Part shown: piece after piece, positions 13,777-19,949 of the stretch
Layout of the letters: each line of letters begins with the position of its first letter
How positions within the stretch are numbered: position 1 is the first letter of the stretch
Assembly: GCA_033721095.1 (NCBI GenBank)
Contig: JAWWBG010000014.1
Location: 1-19,949, forward strand
Length of the DNA stretch: 19,949 bases
Reading direction: 5' to 3'
Source of the DNA: JAWWBG01 sp033721095
GTDB taxonomy: Bacteria > Actinomycetota > Nitriliruptoria > Nitriliruptorales > Nitriliruptoraceae
The notes under the pieces: model-generated
What the model was told of the DNA's origin: nothing
The model's input: only the letters and a program-made list of their open reading frames with translations
Databases searched by the model: none
Made by a program: the position numbers and the translations under genes

Positions 13777-14946
13777 TCAGGCCGCTGCCGTCGAGACCTC
13801 CCGGGCCCGAGCTCGTCCCGATCGCCGGTCCGGGAGGGCCAGGCGGAAGATCTTGCGAATCACCGTGCCGAACTGCTTGCGCAGCGGACCCGTGTTGTAC
13901 TCGAGGCCGTAGCGCTCGCAGATCTCCCGGACCTCCGGGGCGATGTGCTGGTAGCGGCGGGCCGGGATGTCCGGGAACAGGTGGTGCTCGATCTGGTGGG
14001 ACAGGTTGCCGCTCATGATGTGGAACAGCTTGCCGCCGGTGAGGTTGGCCGAACCGAGCATCTGTCGCAGGTACCAGCCGCCGCGGGTCTCGTTGGCGAC
14101 CTCCTCCTCGGTGAACGTCGCGACACCGTCCGGGAAGTGGCCGCAGAAGATGATCATGAAGGCCCACAGGTTGCGGATGATGTTGGCCGTGAAGTTTCCG
14201 GCCAGCACCAACGGGAAGATCGGGAACGCCAACAGCGGGAACAGCACGTAGTCCTTGAGTGCCTGCGATCCGGACTTGCGTGCGATGACGCGACCGAGGT
14301 CCTTGGCCTCCTCGATGCTCTTGTCGCCCGTGCGGATGTTCTCGACCTCGAGGTCGTGGAGCGCCACGCCGTACTCGAAGAAGGTGGCGAGCAGCAGGGC
14401 GTAGATCGGGTTGCCGAGCCAGACGGGATGCCACTTGGTGGACTCGTCCATCCGCAGCACGCCGTAGCCGATGTCACGGTCCTTGCCGATGATGTTCGTG
14501 AAGGTGTGGTGGAGGTAGTTGTGGGAGTGCTTCCACTGTTCGGCCGGGCTCGCCGTGTCCCACTCGAAGTTGGCGGAGTGCAGCGCCGGGTCCTGCATCC
14601 AGTCGTACTGGCCGTGCATGACGTTGTGGCCGATCTCCATGTTGTCGAGGATCTTCGCGACGCCCAGGGCCGCCGCACCGAGGAACCAGAACGGCGGAAC
14701 AAAGGAGAGGAACAGCGACGCCCGGCCGCCGACCTCGAGGCCGCGCTGGATGCGAACCAAGCGGCGGATGTAGGCAGCGTCGATCTCGCCGAGGTCGGCG
14801 AGCTCGCGTTCGCGGATGGCGTCCAGCTCACGTCCGAGGGCCTCGAGCTGGGACTCGGTGAGCTGCGGTTTCCCATCGATGATGGGCGCCTTGATGATCC
14901 GGTGGCTCGTTGGCACCGGCTTGGTGGGATTCGGGTTGGTGGTCAT
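13777..14946 (-). CDS. desA3: Acyl-CoA/acyl-lipid fatty acid desaturase, DesA3 type
   Basis: The 389-residue integral membrane diiron enzyme starts at ATG 14946, with AAGGA about 7 nt upstream. The three histidine boxes are GHNVMH (106-111), HSHNYLHH (140-147) and HQIEHH (317-322). They are separated by hydrophobic segments at about 78-100, 180-198 and 235-268. The layout and box sequences match the actinobacterial stearoyl-CoA delta-9 desaturase DesA3 (Rv3229c). That enzyme puts a double bond into long acyl chains using electrons from a dedicated reductase, and such a reductase is encoded 48 bp upstream in the same order as in Mycobacterium tuberculosis. The C-terminal tail is Arg/Ala-rich. 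Chain-length and position specificity are not readable from sequence. All iron-ligand histidines appear present. Confidence 0.92.
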   Translation of the reverse strand: MTTNPNPTKPVPTSHRIIKAPIIDGKPQLTESQLEALGRELDAIRERELADLGEIDAAYIRRLVRIQRGLEVGGRASLFLSFVPPFWFLGAAALGVAKILDNMEIGHNVMHGQYDWMQDPALHSANFEWDTASPAEQWKHSHNYLHHTFTNIIGKDRDIGYGVLRMDESTKWHPVWLGNPIYALLLATFFEYGVALHDLEVENIRTGDKSIEEAKDLGRVIARKSGSQALKDYVLFPLLAFPIFPLVLAGNFTANIIRNLWAFMIIFCGHFPDGVATFTEEEVANETRGGWYLRQMLGSANLTGGKLFHIMSGNLSHQIEHHLFPDIPARRYQHIAPEVREICERYGLEYNTGPLRKQFGTVIRKIFRLALPDRRSGRARAREVSTAAA

Positions 14947-14994
14947 GGCTGATTCCTTGAGGTTGTGACGTGGCCTGGAAGCGGCCGGGATTCG

Positions 14995-16089
14995 TCAGAG
15001 GTCGAGCTCGACGTCGCCGCACGGGACGGAGACGCAGATGCGGATCTCCTCGTCGGCGGTGGCCGACCGGGTGCCCGTGACGGCGTCGAGGACGGTGCCC
15101 GACGTCTTGCGGCGCGGGCAGGTGTGGCAGATGCCCATGCGGCACCCGGACGCGGGTGCGAGCCCGGCGGCCTCGGCCTGTTCGAGCAGGGTGCGGCCGT
15201 CGTTTTCGACCGTGATGCCCGACGCGGCGAACGTGATGGCGCCGCTGGCCTCGTCCGCGTCGAGGTCGACCGCTGGCGGCTGGAAGTACTCGACGAAGAG
15301 CCGGTCCTCGTTGCCCGCCCCCGACCAGATCTCGATCGCAGCGTCGACCAGGTCCCGCGGCCCGCACGCGAACGCCAGGGCCGCGGCCGGGTCGATGTCG
15401 AGCTCGGCGAGCATGGCTGGCGACAGATGCGCGCCACCCTCGCGGGTGAACACCGTGACGACGTTGACGTTGTCGTGGTCGACATCGATCAGCGCCAGCT
15501 CGTCGGCGAAGATCAGCTCGTCCGCGGTGCGGGCAAAGTGGAGGAACGTGACGCGCCCGGCGTGTTCCTCGGCAACGAGCGTCCGCAACATCGACATCAC
15601 GGGCGTGATGCCGCTGCCGCCCGACACCAGCACCAGGTGGGCCGGACGGGCCGACGGCAGCGTGAAGTCGCCGGCCGGGTCGGAAATCGTGAGGACCAGG
15701 CCCGGCTCGGCGTGTGCCTTCAGCCAGCTGGACACGAACCCGTCGTCGTGCCGCTTGACCGTGATCTCGAGCCGCCTGTCGGCGCGACCAGCTGCACAGC
15801 TGATCGAGAAGCAGCGCGTGTGGGTCACGCCCTCGATCTCGACGCCGACCTGGAGGTACTGACCGGGCAGGAACTGTGCCTTGCCGTCGTCGACCGGCGC
15901 CAACGTGAGCGTGACGGCGTCCGCCGTCTGGTGTCGGACGTCGGTGACGATGGCTCGGTCAGACCGGATCGTCCAGGTCAGGTTGACCTGCTCGAGCCAG
16001 TGGCTGACGCCGTGTGGCGCCGCGAGTGCTTCGAAGAAGGGGTTGCCCAGCGCCTTCCGCAGGCGGGGCGACAGCGTGGTGACTGCCAT
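14995..16089 (-). CDS. Ferredoxin-NADP reductase fused to 2Fe-2S ferredoxin, desaturase electron donor
   Basis: ATG 16089 (MAVTTLSPRLR) is chosen because GGGAG lies 9 nt upstream. The alternative ATG at 16152 falls inside the operator. The 364-residue protein has a short N-terminal extension (1-40). An FAD-binding barrel follows with FLPGQYLQV and RCFSIS (92-97). Then comes an NAD(P)-binding domain with SGGSGITPVMSMLR (156-169) and the CGP motif (242-244). The C-terminal plant-type ferredoxin domain has Cys316, Cys321, Cys324 and Cys352 (C-x4-C-x2-C-x27-C). This matches Rv3230c of M. tuberculosis, the partner that passes NADPH electrons to DesA3. The desaturase gene is 48 bp downstream. It is the first gene of the leftward operon, and its promoter lies within the large palindrome upstream. 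Confidence 0.92.
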   Translation of the reverse strand: MAVTTLSPRLRKALGNPFFEALAAPHGVSHWLEQVNLTWTIRSDRAIVTDVRHQTADAVTLTLAPVDDGKAQFLPGQYLQVGVEIEGVTHTRCFSISCAAGRADRRLEITVKRHDDGFVSSWLKAHAEPGLVLTISDPAGDFTLPSARPAHLVLVSGGSGITPVMSMLRTLVAEEHAGRVTFLHFARTADELIFADELALIDVDHDNVNVVTVFTREGGAHLSPAMLAELDIDPAAALAFACGPRDLVDAAIEIWSGAGNEDRLFVEYFQPPAVDLDADEASGAITFAASGITVENDGRTLLEQAEAAGLAPASGCRMGICHTCPRRKTSGTVLDAVTGTRSATADEEIRICVSVPCGDVELDL

Positions 16090-16120
16090 GGAACGTGCTC
16101 CCGGGTGTGGGCGATCAACA

Positions 16121-16166
16121 TTTTGAGTGCACATCTGTACACAAGAGTACATTCGTGCACTGAAAA
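16121..16166. promoter_or_regulatory. Large nested palindromic operator
   Basis: The core (16126-16161) reads AGTGCAC, 3 bp, TGTAC, 6 bp, GTACA, 3 bp, GTGCACT, perfectly symmetric in all arms. Flanking TTTT (16121-16124) and AAAA (16163-16166) extend the dyad. It contains four hexamers (GTGCAC, TGTACA, AGTACA, GTGCAC) starting at 16127, 16136, 16146 and 16155, a 9-10-bp helical spacing. This is the form expected for two repressor dimers, for example of the TetR family. It covers the candidate promoter of the reductase-desaturase operon and faces the divergent regulator gene. Confidence 0.75.
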
Positions 16167-16171
16167 GTCAA
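16144..16171 (-). promoter_or_regulatory. Candidate promoter of the reductase-desaturase operon
   Basis: On the minus strand TTGACT (-35, plus positions 16166-16171) is followed after 16 bp by TACTCT (-10, 16144-16149), preceded by an extended-type TG. The hexamers fit actinobacterial housekeeping sigma-factor promoters. Transcription would start about 45-50 nt before the reductase ATG. The operator palindrome overlaps the spacer, the -10 and the start point, consistent with repression. Confidence 0.6.
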
Positions 16172-16289
16172 GCAGGCGATAGAAATCCCGAGCAGGCAGT
16201 GGCGTTCCTGGCGCGCTCCTCCCCCGGTCGACCCCGCGCGCGTCGAACTACCGTTCCGCCACCGTTCGGGCAGCACCGGGAGCGTGCCG

Positions 16290-18239
16290 ATGGCGCCACA
16301 CCTGCGAGTGCAGCTGCTGGGCGACGTTGCGCTGGCCATCGACGACACCGAGGTCGACATCGGAGGCGACCAGCCACGTGCGCTGCTCGCCGAACTCGCG
16401 CTGGCTCCCGGCGCGGTGCGCACGCCCGGCGCGTTGGCCGAGGCAGTCTGGGGAACGGACCCGCCTGCGAACGCCGGCCGTCGCCTCCAGACACTGGTCA
16501 GCCGGATGCGCGGCGCGCTCGCGCCACACCTCGCGGGCACGGATCCGGCCGAGGTCCTGGCCGGCGCCGGCCGGGGATACGCGCTCAACGTCGACCCCGA
16601 CGCCGTCGACGCAGCCCGCTTCGAGCGACTCGTCGAACAGGGCGAGGCTGACCTGGCGGCCGGGGACCCGCGCAAGGCCCTCCACCACCTTGCTGAGGCG
16701 CTCGACGCCTGGCAGGGCCCGCCCTTTGGCCTGATCGACACACCGGGCCTCCAGGTTCCCGCGGACCGACTCGTTCGGCTTCGCAGCCGAGCCAGCGAGG
16801 CGCAGGCGCGAGCCCTCATCCAGGTGGGGAGCCTCGACGATGCGGCCGAGGTTGCCGCAGAGCTCGTGCGAAAGGAGCCCTTCCGCGAGTCCGCAGTGGC
16901 GCTGTTGATGCAGGCGCTGTACCACGCGGACCGACAGGCCGACGCGCTCGCGGCCTACCGCGGACTGCGGACGCGGCTGGCCGACGAGCTGGGCGTGGAT
17001 CCGTCGCTCACACTCCAGGCGATGGAGCGCGCCATCCTCGTCCACGATCCCGCCCAGCTCGACGAGATCGCCGCGCGCGCGGGCGGCACGTTCACGCAAT
17101 GGTGGCAACGGTTGCCGGCACGGCTGCGGTCTGCGTCGGCCACCCCCATCGTCGGCCGGTCCGAGGAGCTGCGCGCGATCGTCATCGCCGGCCGCGCAGT
17201 CAGCGACGGAACGCACCGCATGGTCCTCGTCGACGGGCACGCCGGCATCGGCAAGACCCGACTGGTCGCCGAGGCTGCCCGAACGCTCGTGACACAGGGC
17301 TTCGAGGTGCTCTACGGGCGCTGCGACGAGGATGTCCGCGTCCCCTACCAGCCGGTCATGGAATGCCTGCGCGCGTTCATGACCACCCGGCGACCGGTCG
17401 ATCCCGGCTCCTTGGGGCCGAACGCACATGAGCTCGTCGCACTGGTGCCGGAGATCCGCCAGATCGTCACGACGGCTGGCGACCTCGGAGACCTCGATCC
17501 CCTGTCGGCCCGTCACCGGCTGTTCGATGCCGTGGCGGCGTGGCTGGCGACAGGGTCTCGAGCGCAGCCGGTGGCAGTGGTCCTCGATGACCTCCACTGG
17601 GCCAGCCCCGACACGATCCTGTTGCTGCGGCATCTCGTTCGCAGCGAGGGCCTGGGGCGGGTGCTGTTCGTGGCCGTTCACCGGCCACCGGACGACGACA
17701 GCCCACTCGCCCGACTGCTCGGTGATCTTCGCCGCGACCAGGAGATCACACGGGTGTCCCTCGACGGGCTGACCGCCCCCGAGATCGGGATGATGGCCGA
17801 GAGCCGCGGCGCAACACTCTCGCCGGCTGCCGCCACGACCGTGACGGACGCGACGGCTGGCAACCCATGGTTCGTCGAGCAGCTCCTGCACGATGCTGAC
17901 GAAGGCGCGACGCTTGGCGACGGCGGAAGCCTCGTCAGGCTCGGCGCAACCACAACGGGCATTCGCGAGCTCGTGAGTGCACGAGCTGGACGACTCGGCG
18001 CCGAGGCACAACGATTTCTGAGAGTGGCTGCCGTCGCGGGCCCTTCGTTCGACTCGCGCGCCGTGGCCGACGCTGCGGAGCTTTCGAGCGATGACCACGG
18101 CCGAGCAGAACAGGCCCTCATCCGCGCAGGGTTCCTCGAGCTCGAGCCGGAAGGCAGGCGGCTGGGGTTCGTCCACGCCTTGGCCCGCGGCGCCCTGCTG
18201 GCCCGGTCCCGGACCGCGAACGCAGGCGCGTCCACCTGA
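16290..18239 (+). CDS. BTAD/AAA transcriptional regulator, N-terminal part of a frameshifted gene
   Basis: ATG 16290 is preferred to GTG 16284 because GGGAG (16278-16282) is 7 nt from the ATG and only 1 nt from the GTG. The 649 residues begin with an OmpR/SARP-type DNA-binding domain (about 3-100; LRVQLLGDVALAIDD, GRRLQTLVSRMRGAL, GRGYALNV). A bacterial transcriptional activator domain follows (about 106-250; ARFERLVEQGEADLAAGDP, ELVRKEPFRESAVALLMQALY, ADELGVDPS). Next is an AAA-type ATPase with Walker A GHAGIGKT (316-323) and Walker B VVLDDLHWA (430-438). The frame ends abruptly at TGA 18239 in a segment where relatives continue into TPR repeats. That continuation is found in the -1 frame. 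It is divergent from the reductase-desaturase operon and may regulate it, but this is inference. Confidence 0.85.
   Translation: MAPHLRVQLLGDVALAIDDTEVDIGGDQPRALLAELALAPGAVRTPGALAEAVWGTDPPANAGRRLQTLVSRMRGALAPHLAGTDPAEVLAGAGRGYALNVDPDAVDAARFERLVEQGEADLAAGDPRKALHHLAEALDAWQGPPFGLIDTPGLQVPADRLVRLRSRASEAQARALIQVGSLDDAAEVAAELVRKEPFRESAVALLMQALYHADRQADALAAYRGLRTRLADELGVDPSLTLQAMERAILVHDPAQLDEIAARAGGTFTQWWQRLPARLRSASATPIVGRSEELRAIVIAGRAVSDGTHRMVLVDGHAGIGKTRLVAEAARTLVTQGFEVLYGRCDEDVRVPYQPVMECLRAFMTTRRPVDPGSLGPNAHELVALVPEIRQIVTTAGDLGDLDPLSARHRLFDAVAAWLATGSRAQPVAVVLDDLHWASPDTILLLRHLVRSEGLGRVLFVAVHRPPDDDSPLARLLGDLRRDQEITRVSLDGLTAPEIGMMAESRGATLSPAAATTVTDATAGNPWFVEQLLHDADEGATLGDGGSLVRLGATTTGIRELVSARAGRLGAEAQRFLRVAAVAGPSFDSRAVADAAELSSDDHGRAEQALIRAGFLELEPEGRRLGFVHALARGALLARSRTANAGAST
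18196..18239 (+). other. Apparent -1 frameshift joining the two halves of the regulator
   Basis: Frame one reads FVHALARGALLA, then loses family similarity (RSRTANAGAST, stop). The frame one base back reads PDRERRRVHLRLAEGLEQHG, the expected next segment, and continues without stop to 19828. Adding one C to the CCC run at 18202-18204 would give a continuous reading through LLAPVPDRERRR. The composite would be 1179 residues. No slippery heptamer is visible, so a real deletion or a base-call error is more likely than programmed frameshifting. Confidence 0.75.
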
Positions 18240-18286
18240 GGCTCGCCGAAGGGCTCGAACAGCATGGTGCAGGCGACGACAAGACG

Positions 18287-19828
18287 TTGACGGAGCTGGC
18301 CTACCACTTCGCCGAAGCCGGAGAGGATGGCGACCCGGTGCGCGCCGTGCGGTACCTGACGACGGCAGGGACCCGAGCCCTCTCGGCCCACGCATTCGAC
18401 GAGGCTGTCCGCCAGCTCACCCGGGCTGTCGAGCTGGCCGCCGCCGTCGAGGACCGCTCGGTTCTCGCCGACGCGCTCGCCCGTCTCGCGGATGCCCAGT
18501 GGAAGGCTGGTGTCGAGACCTACGCCGAGACATCGGAGCGCGCCGTCGGCGTGGCCATCGAGGTCCAGGACGGCGAGCTGCTCGCCCGGGCACTCCTCCC
18601 GGGGTGGGTCAGCATCCTCGGCGCCCAGCTGCGCGACCACCCAGAGGTGCGCGCCCACGCCGAAACCGCGCTCGAGCTGCTCGGCACGGACCCAGCGCAG
18701 GCCAGGCTCGCAGCCGAGCTCCGGATTGCCCACGCCACGGGGAGCGCCCTGGTCACGACGCTCTCCGAGCGGATCGCGCTCTTCGAGGTGGCCGTGGAGG
18801 CGGCACGGGACACCGGCGACGACACGCTGCTCGCATACGCCCTGGGCTCCATGTGCATCAGTGTCAATCACCCTTCCACACTCGACGCGCGACGCCACGC
18901 CGTCGAGGAACTGCGCGCGCTGCGCCGCCGGATCGCTTCACCCCGCGAGCTCATGACGAGCTTGCAGGTCTCGTTCACGGTTGCGCTGCACGAGGGCCGG
19001 ACGCACGACGAGCTCGCCGAGCTGACTGCCGAGCAGACCGCGATCGGAGAGGACGCTCGGGTCCCCGTCTACCAAGGGCTCTCGAGCTTCCTCCGGGCCG
19101 TCGTTTCCGTGCTTGGCGGCGAGCTCACCACGGCCGAGCGCCAGCTCGCAGAAGGCCTTCGCCTGACCGAGTACGAGCCCATCATGGGACGCAGCGCGGC
19201 CGGTGCGCTGACGATCATGCTGCGCCGCGAGCAGGGACGCATCGCAGAGGTCACCCCCATGCTCGAGCAGGTGTCGGAGGAGTTCGGGCAGCCGCCCGTC
19301 TGGATGGCCGCCCTGTCCCTCTCATATGCCCTGGCCGGACACAACGACAAGGCGCGAGAGGGCCTCGACTGGTTCGCGACAATCGGTGTCGACAAGCTCC
19401 CCGAGAACGCCATGTGGGCGGTCACGCTGGCCATGCTCGCAGAAGCAGTCATCGACGTCGGCGGGCATGGCCTGGCGGACGACCTCGAGCGCCTGCTGTC
19501 CCCCTGGACCGATCAGGTCGTCTTCGAGGGCGGCACGGCCTGCTTTGGCGCCATCGCCCACCACGTCGGTCGTCTCCAGGGCCTGGCTGGGCGCAGCCGC
19601 GAGGCCGTCGCCTCCCTCGAGCAGGCGCTCGAGATCCACGAGCGGATGGGGGCGCGCCCCTGGGCGTGCCGAACACAACTGGCGCTCGCCCGCGAGCTGC
19701 ACCGTGAAGGCGAGACCGATCGCGCCGTCACGTTGCGGCAATCCGCTCGAGCCGAGGCCGAGGAGGCCGCTTGGAAGGGAGTGATCGAGGTCGCTGACCG
19801 CCTCGAACAGGAGATCAGCGAAGGCTGA
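18287..19828 (+). CDS. TPR-repeat C-terminal part of the frameshifted BTAD regulator
   Basis: This open stretch follows directly on the regulator in the -1 frame. As a separate gene its first start would be TTG 18287, with no ribosome-binding site, giving 513 residues. The coding reading clearly extends upstream to at least about 18205 (RRRVHLRLAEGLE). It consists of alpha-helical Ala/Leu/Glu-rich repeats of TPR type, for example AFDEAVRQLTRAVELA, LAGHNDKAREGLDWF and SREAVASLEQALEIHERMG. Such repeats form the sensory or protein-binding superhelix of AfsR- and LuxR-like ATPase regulators. No catalytic motif is seen. I read it as the C-terminal half of one 1179-residue protein. If the shift is real, the product may be inactive or may work as two chains. 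Confidence 0.8.
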   Translation: MTELAYHFAEAGEDGDPVRAVRYLTTAGTRALSAHAFDEAVRQLTRAVELAAAVEDRSVLADALARLADAQWKAGVETYAETSERAVGVAIEVQDGELLARALLPGWVSILGAQLRDHPEVRAHAETALELLGTDPAQARLAAELRIAHATGSALVTTLSERIALFEVAVEAARDTGDDTLLAYALGSMCISVNHPSTLDARRHAVEELRALRRRIASPRELMTSLQVSFTVALHEGRTHDELAELTAEQTAIGEDARVPVYQGLSSFLRAVVSVLGGELTTAERQLAEGLRLTEYEPIMGRSAAGALTIMLRREQGRIAEVTPMLEQVSEEFGQPPVWMAALSLSYALAGHNDKAREGLDWFATIGVDKLPENAMWAVTLAMLAEAVIDVGGHGLADDLERLLSPWTDQVVFEGGTACFGAIAHHVGRLQGLAGRSREAVASLEQALEIHERMGARPWACRTQLALARELHREGETDRAVTLRQSARAEAEEAAWKGVIEVADRLEQEISEG

Positions 19829-19949
19829 CCTCCGGGCCCGACGGGCTCCCGCTCGTGTCAGCCTGCTCCGCCGGAGCGGCTCGACTCGCCTCCGTGTCGG
19901 CAAGCAGGATGATGGCCATCGATGCCAGGGCGAGCAGCGCCAGCAGCAC
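19815..19949 (-). CDS. C-terminal fragment of a putative membrane protein entering at the right edge
   Basis: A leftward frame is open from the right edge to TGA at 19817-19815, 44 residues. It starts with a hydrophobic helix (LLALLALASMAIILLA) and ends in a polar tail rich in Ala, Pro, Ser and Gly. This looks like the last membrane segment and cytoplasmic tail of a transporter, such as a major facilitator protein, but the fragment is too short to name. It overlaps the end of the regulator by 14 bp in convergent orientation. No start is required within the window because the gene begins beyond it. Confidence 0.5.
   Translation of the reverse strand: MLLALLALASMAIILLADTEASRAAPAEQADTSGSPSGPEVSLR

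Noticed and set aside
13706..14434. Long upstream extension of the cNMP-binding protein
   Set aside because: It overlaps the desaturase in another frame and is Arg/Pro-rich nonsense; GTG 13705 has a good ribosome site.
16090..16152. Upstream ATG 16152 for the ferredoxin reductase
   Set aside because: It lies inside the operator and upstream of the likely transcription start; ATG 16089 has GGGAG at proper spacing and gives the usual N-terminus.
18196..18210. Programmed -1 ribosomal frameshift site
   Set aside because: No X-XXY-YYZ slippery heptamer in the zero frame and no obvious downstream signal; indel or base-call error is simpler.
16248..18395. 715-residue minus-strand open frame opposite the regulator
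   Set aside because: The opposite strand carries recognised BTAD and ATPase motifs; this frame is low-complexity and also covers the divergent promoter side.
18091..19707. 538-residue plus-strand frame bridging the frameshift
   Set aside because: Third frame, Arg/Pro/Gly-rich without motifs. The -1 frame shows real helical repeat coding.
19836..19877. Small hairpins GCCC/GGGC and GCTCC/GGAGC after the regulator
   Set aside because: Short stems with 3-base loops inside the partial right-edge coding frame; expected by chance at this GC content.

Overview
The window is GC-rich and almost fully coding, with short intergenic gaps. The gene content suggests a high-GC Gram-positive actinobacterium. 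The indicators are a PPOX-type (F420/FMN) oxidoreductase, a DesA3-type acyl desaturase with its Rv3230c-type reductase, a BTAD/AAA/TPR transcriptional regulator, two lipoproteins, and two secreted enzymes with LPATG sorting tails. A deep-branching group such as Euzebyales, Nitriliruptoria or Acidimicrobiia would fit, but that placement is inference and no rRNA or marker gene in the window settles it.

Left block (1-5289). A leftward set of genes runs PPOX oxidoreductase, NfeD membrane protease, slipin (SPFH protein), then a lipoprotein truncated by the window edge. The last two overlap by 4 bp. NfeD plus slipin is a classical membrane quality-control pair. A DUF4399 lipoprotein is divergent from this set, and an 8-bp-arm dyad lies between them. 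That lipoprotein converges on an ABC-F translation factor of the EttA type, with a shared terminator hairpin at the boundary.

Middle block (5401-12513). A histidine-box membrane hydroxylase/desaturase converges on a large DUF6351 secreted protein, and their stop codons overlap by 4 bp. The DUF6351 gene is divergent from a second large secreted alpha/beta-hydrolase-like protein. Both products have a signal peptide, a GxSxG-type nucleophile motif and a near-identical C-terminal LPATGGG tail followed by a hydrophobic segment and arginines. They look like a pair of cell-wall-anchored hydrolases. A membrane-fused spermidine-synthase-like protein follows 12 bp downstream of the second one.

Right block (12537-19949). 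A second leftward operon runs ferredoxin reductase, DesA3-type desaturase, a small stand-alone cyclic-nucleotide-binding-domain protein, then a calcineurin-like phosphoesterase. The last two overlap by 4 bp. The operon starts at a strong candidate promoter embedded in a large nested palindrome (16121-16166). The same 200-bp gap serves a divergent large BTAD/AAA/TPR regulator, which is split by an apparent single-base frameshift near 18202-18204. A hydrophobic C-terminal fragment of another leftward gene enters at the right edge.

No rRNA, tRNA, CRISPR array, transposase or phage gene was recognised. No intergenic stretch exceeds 300 bases. The most notable items are the operator/promoter at 16121-16171, the twin LPATG hydrolases, the coupled cNMP-sensor/phosphoesterase pair inside a desaturase operon, and the frameshifted regulator.
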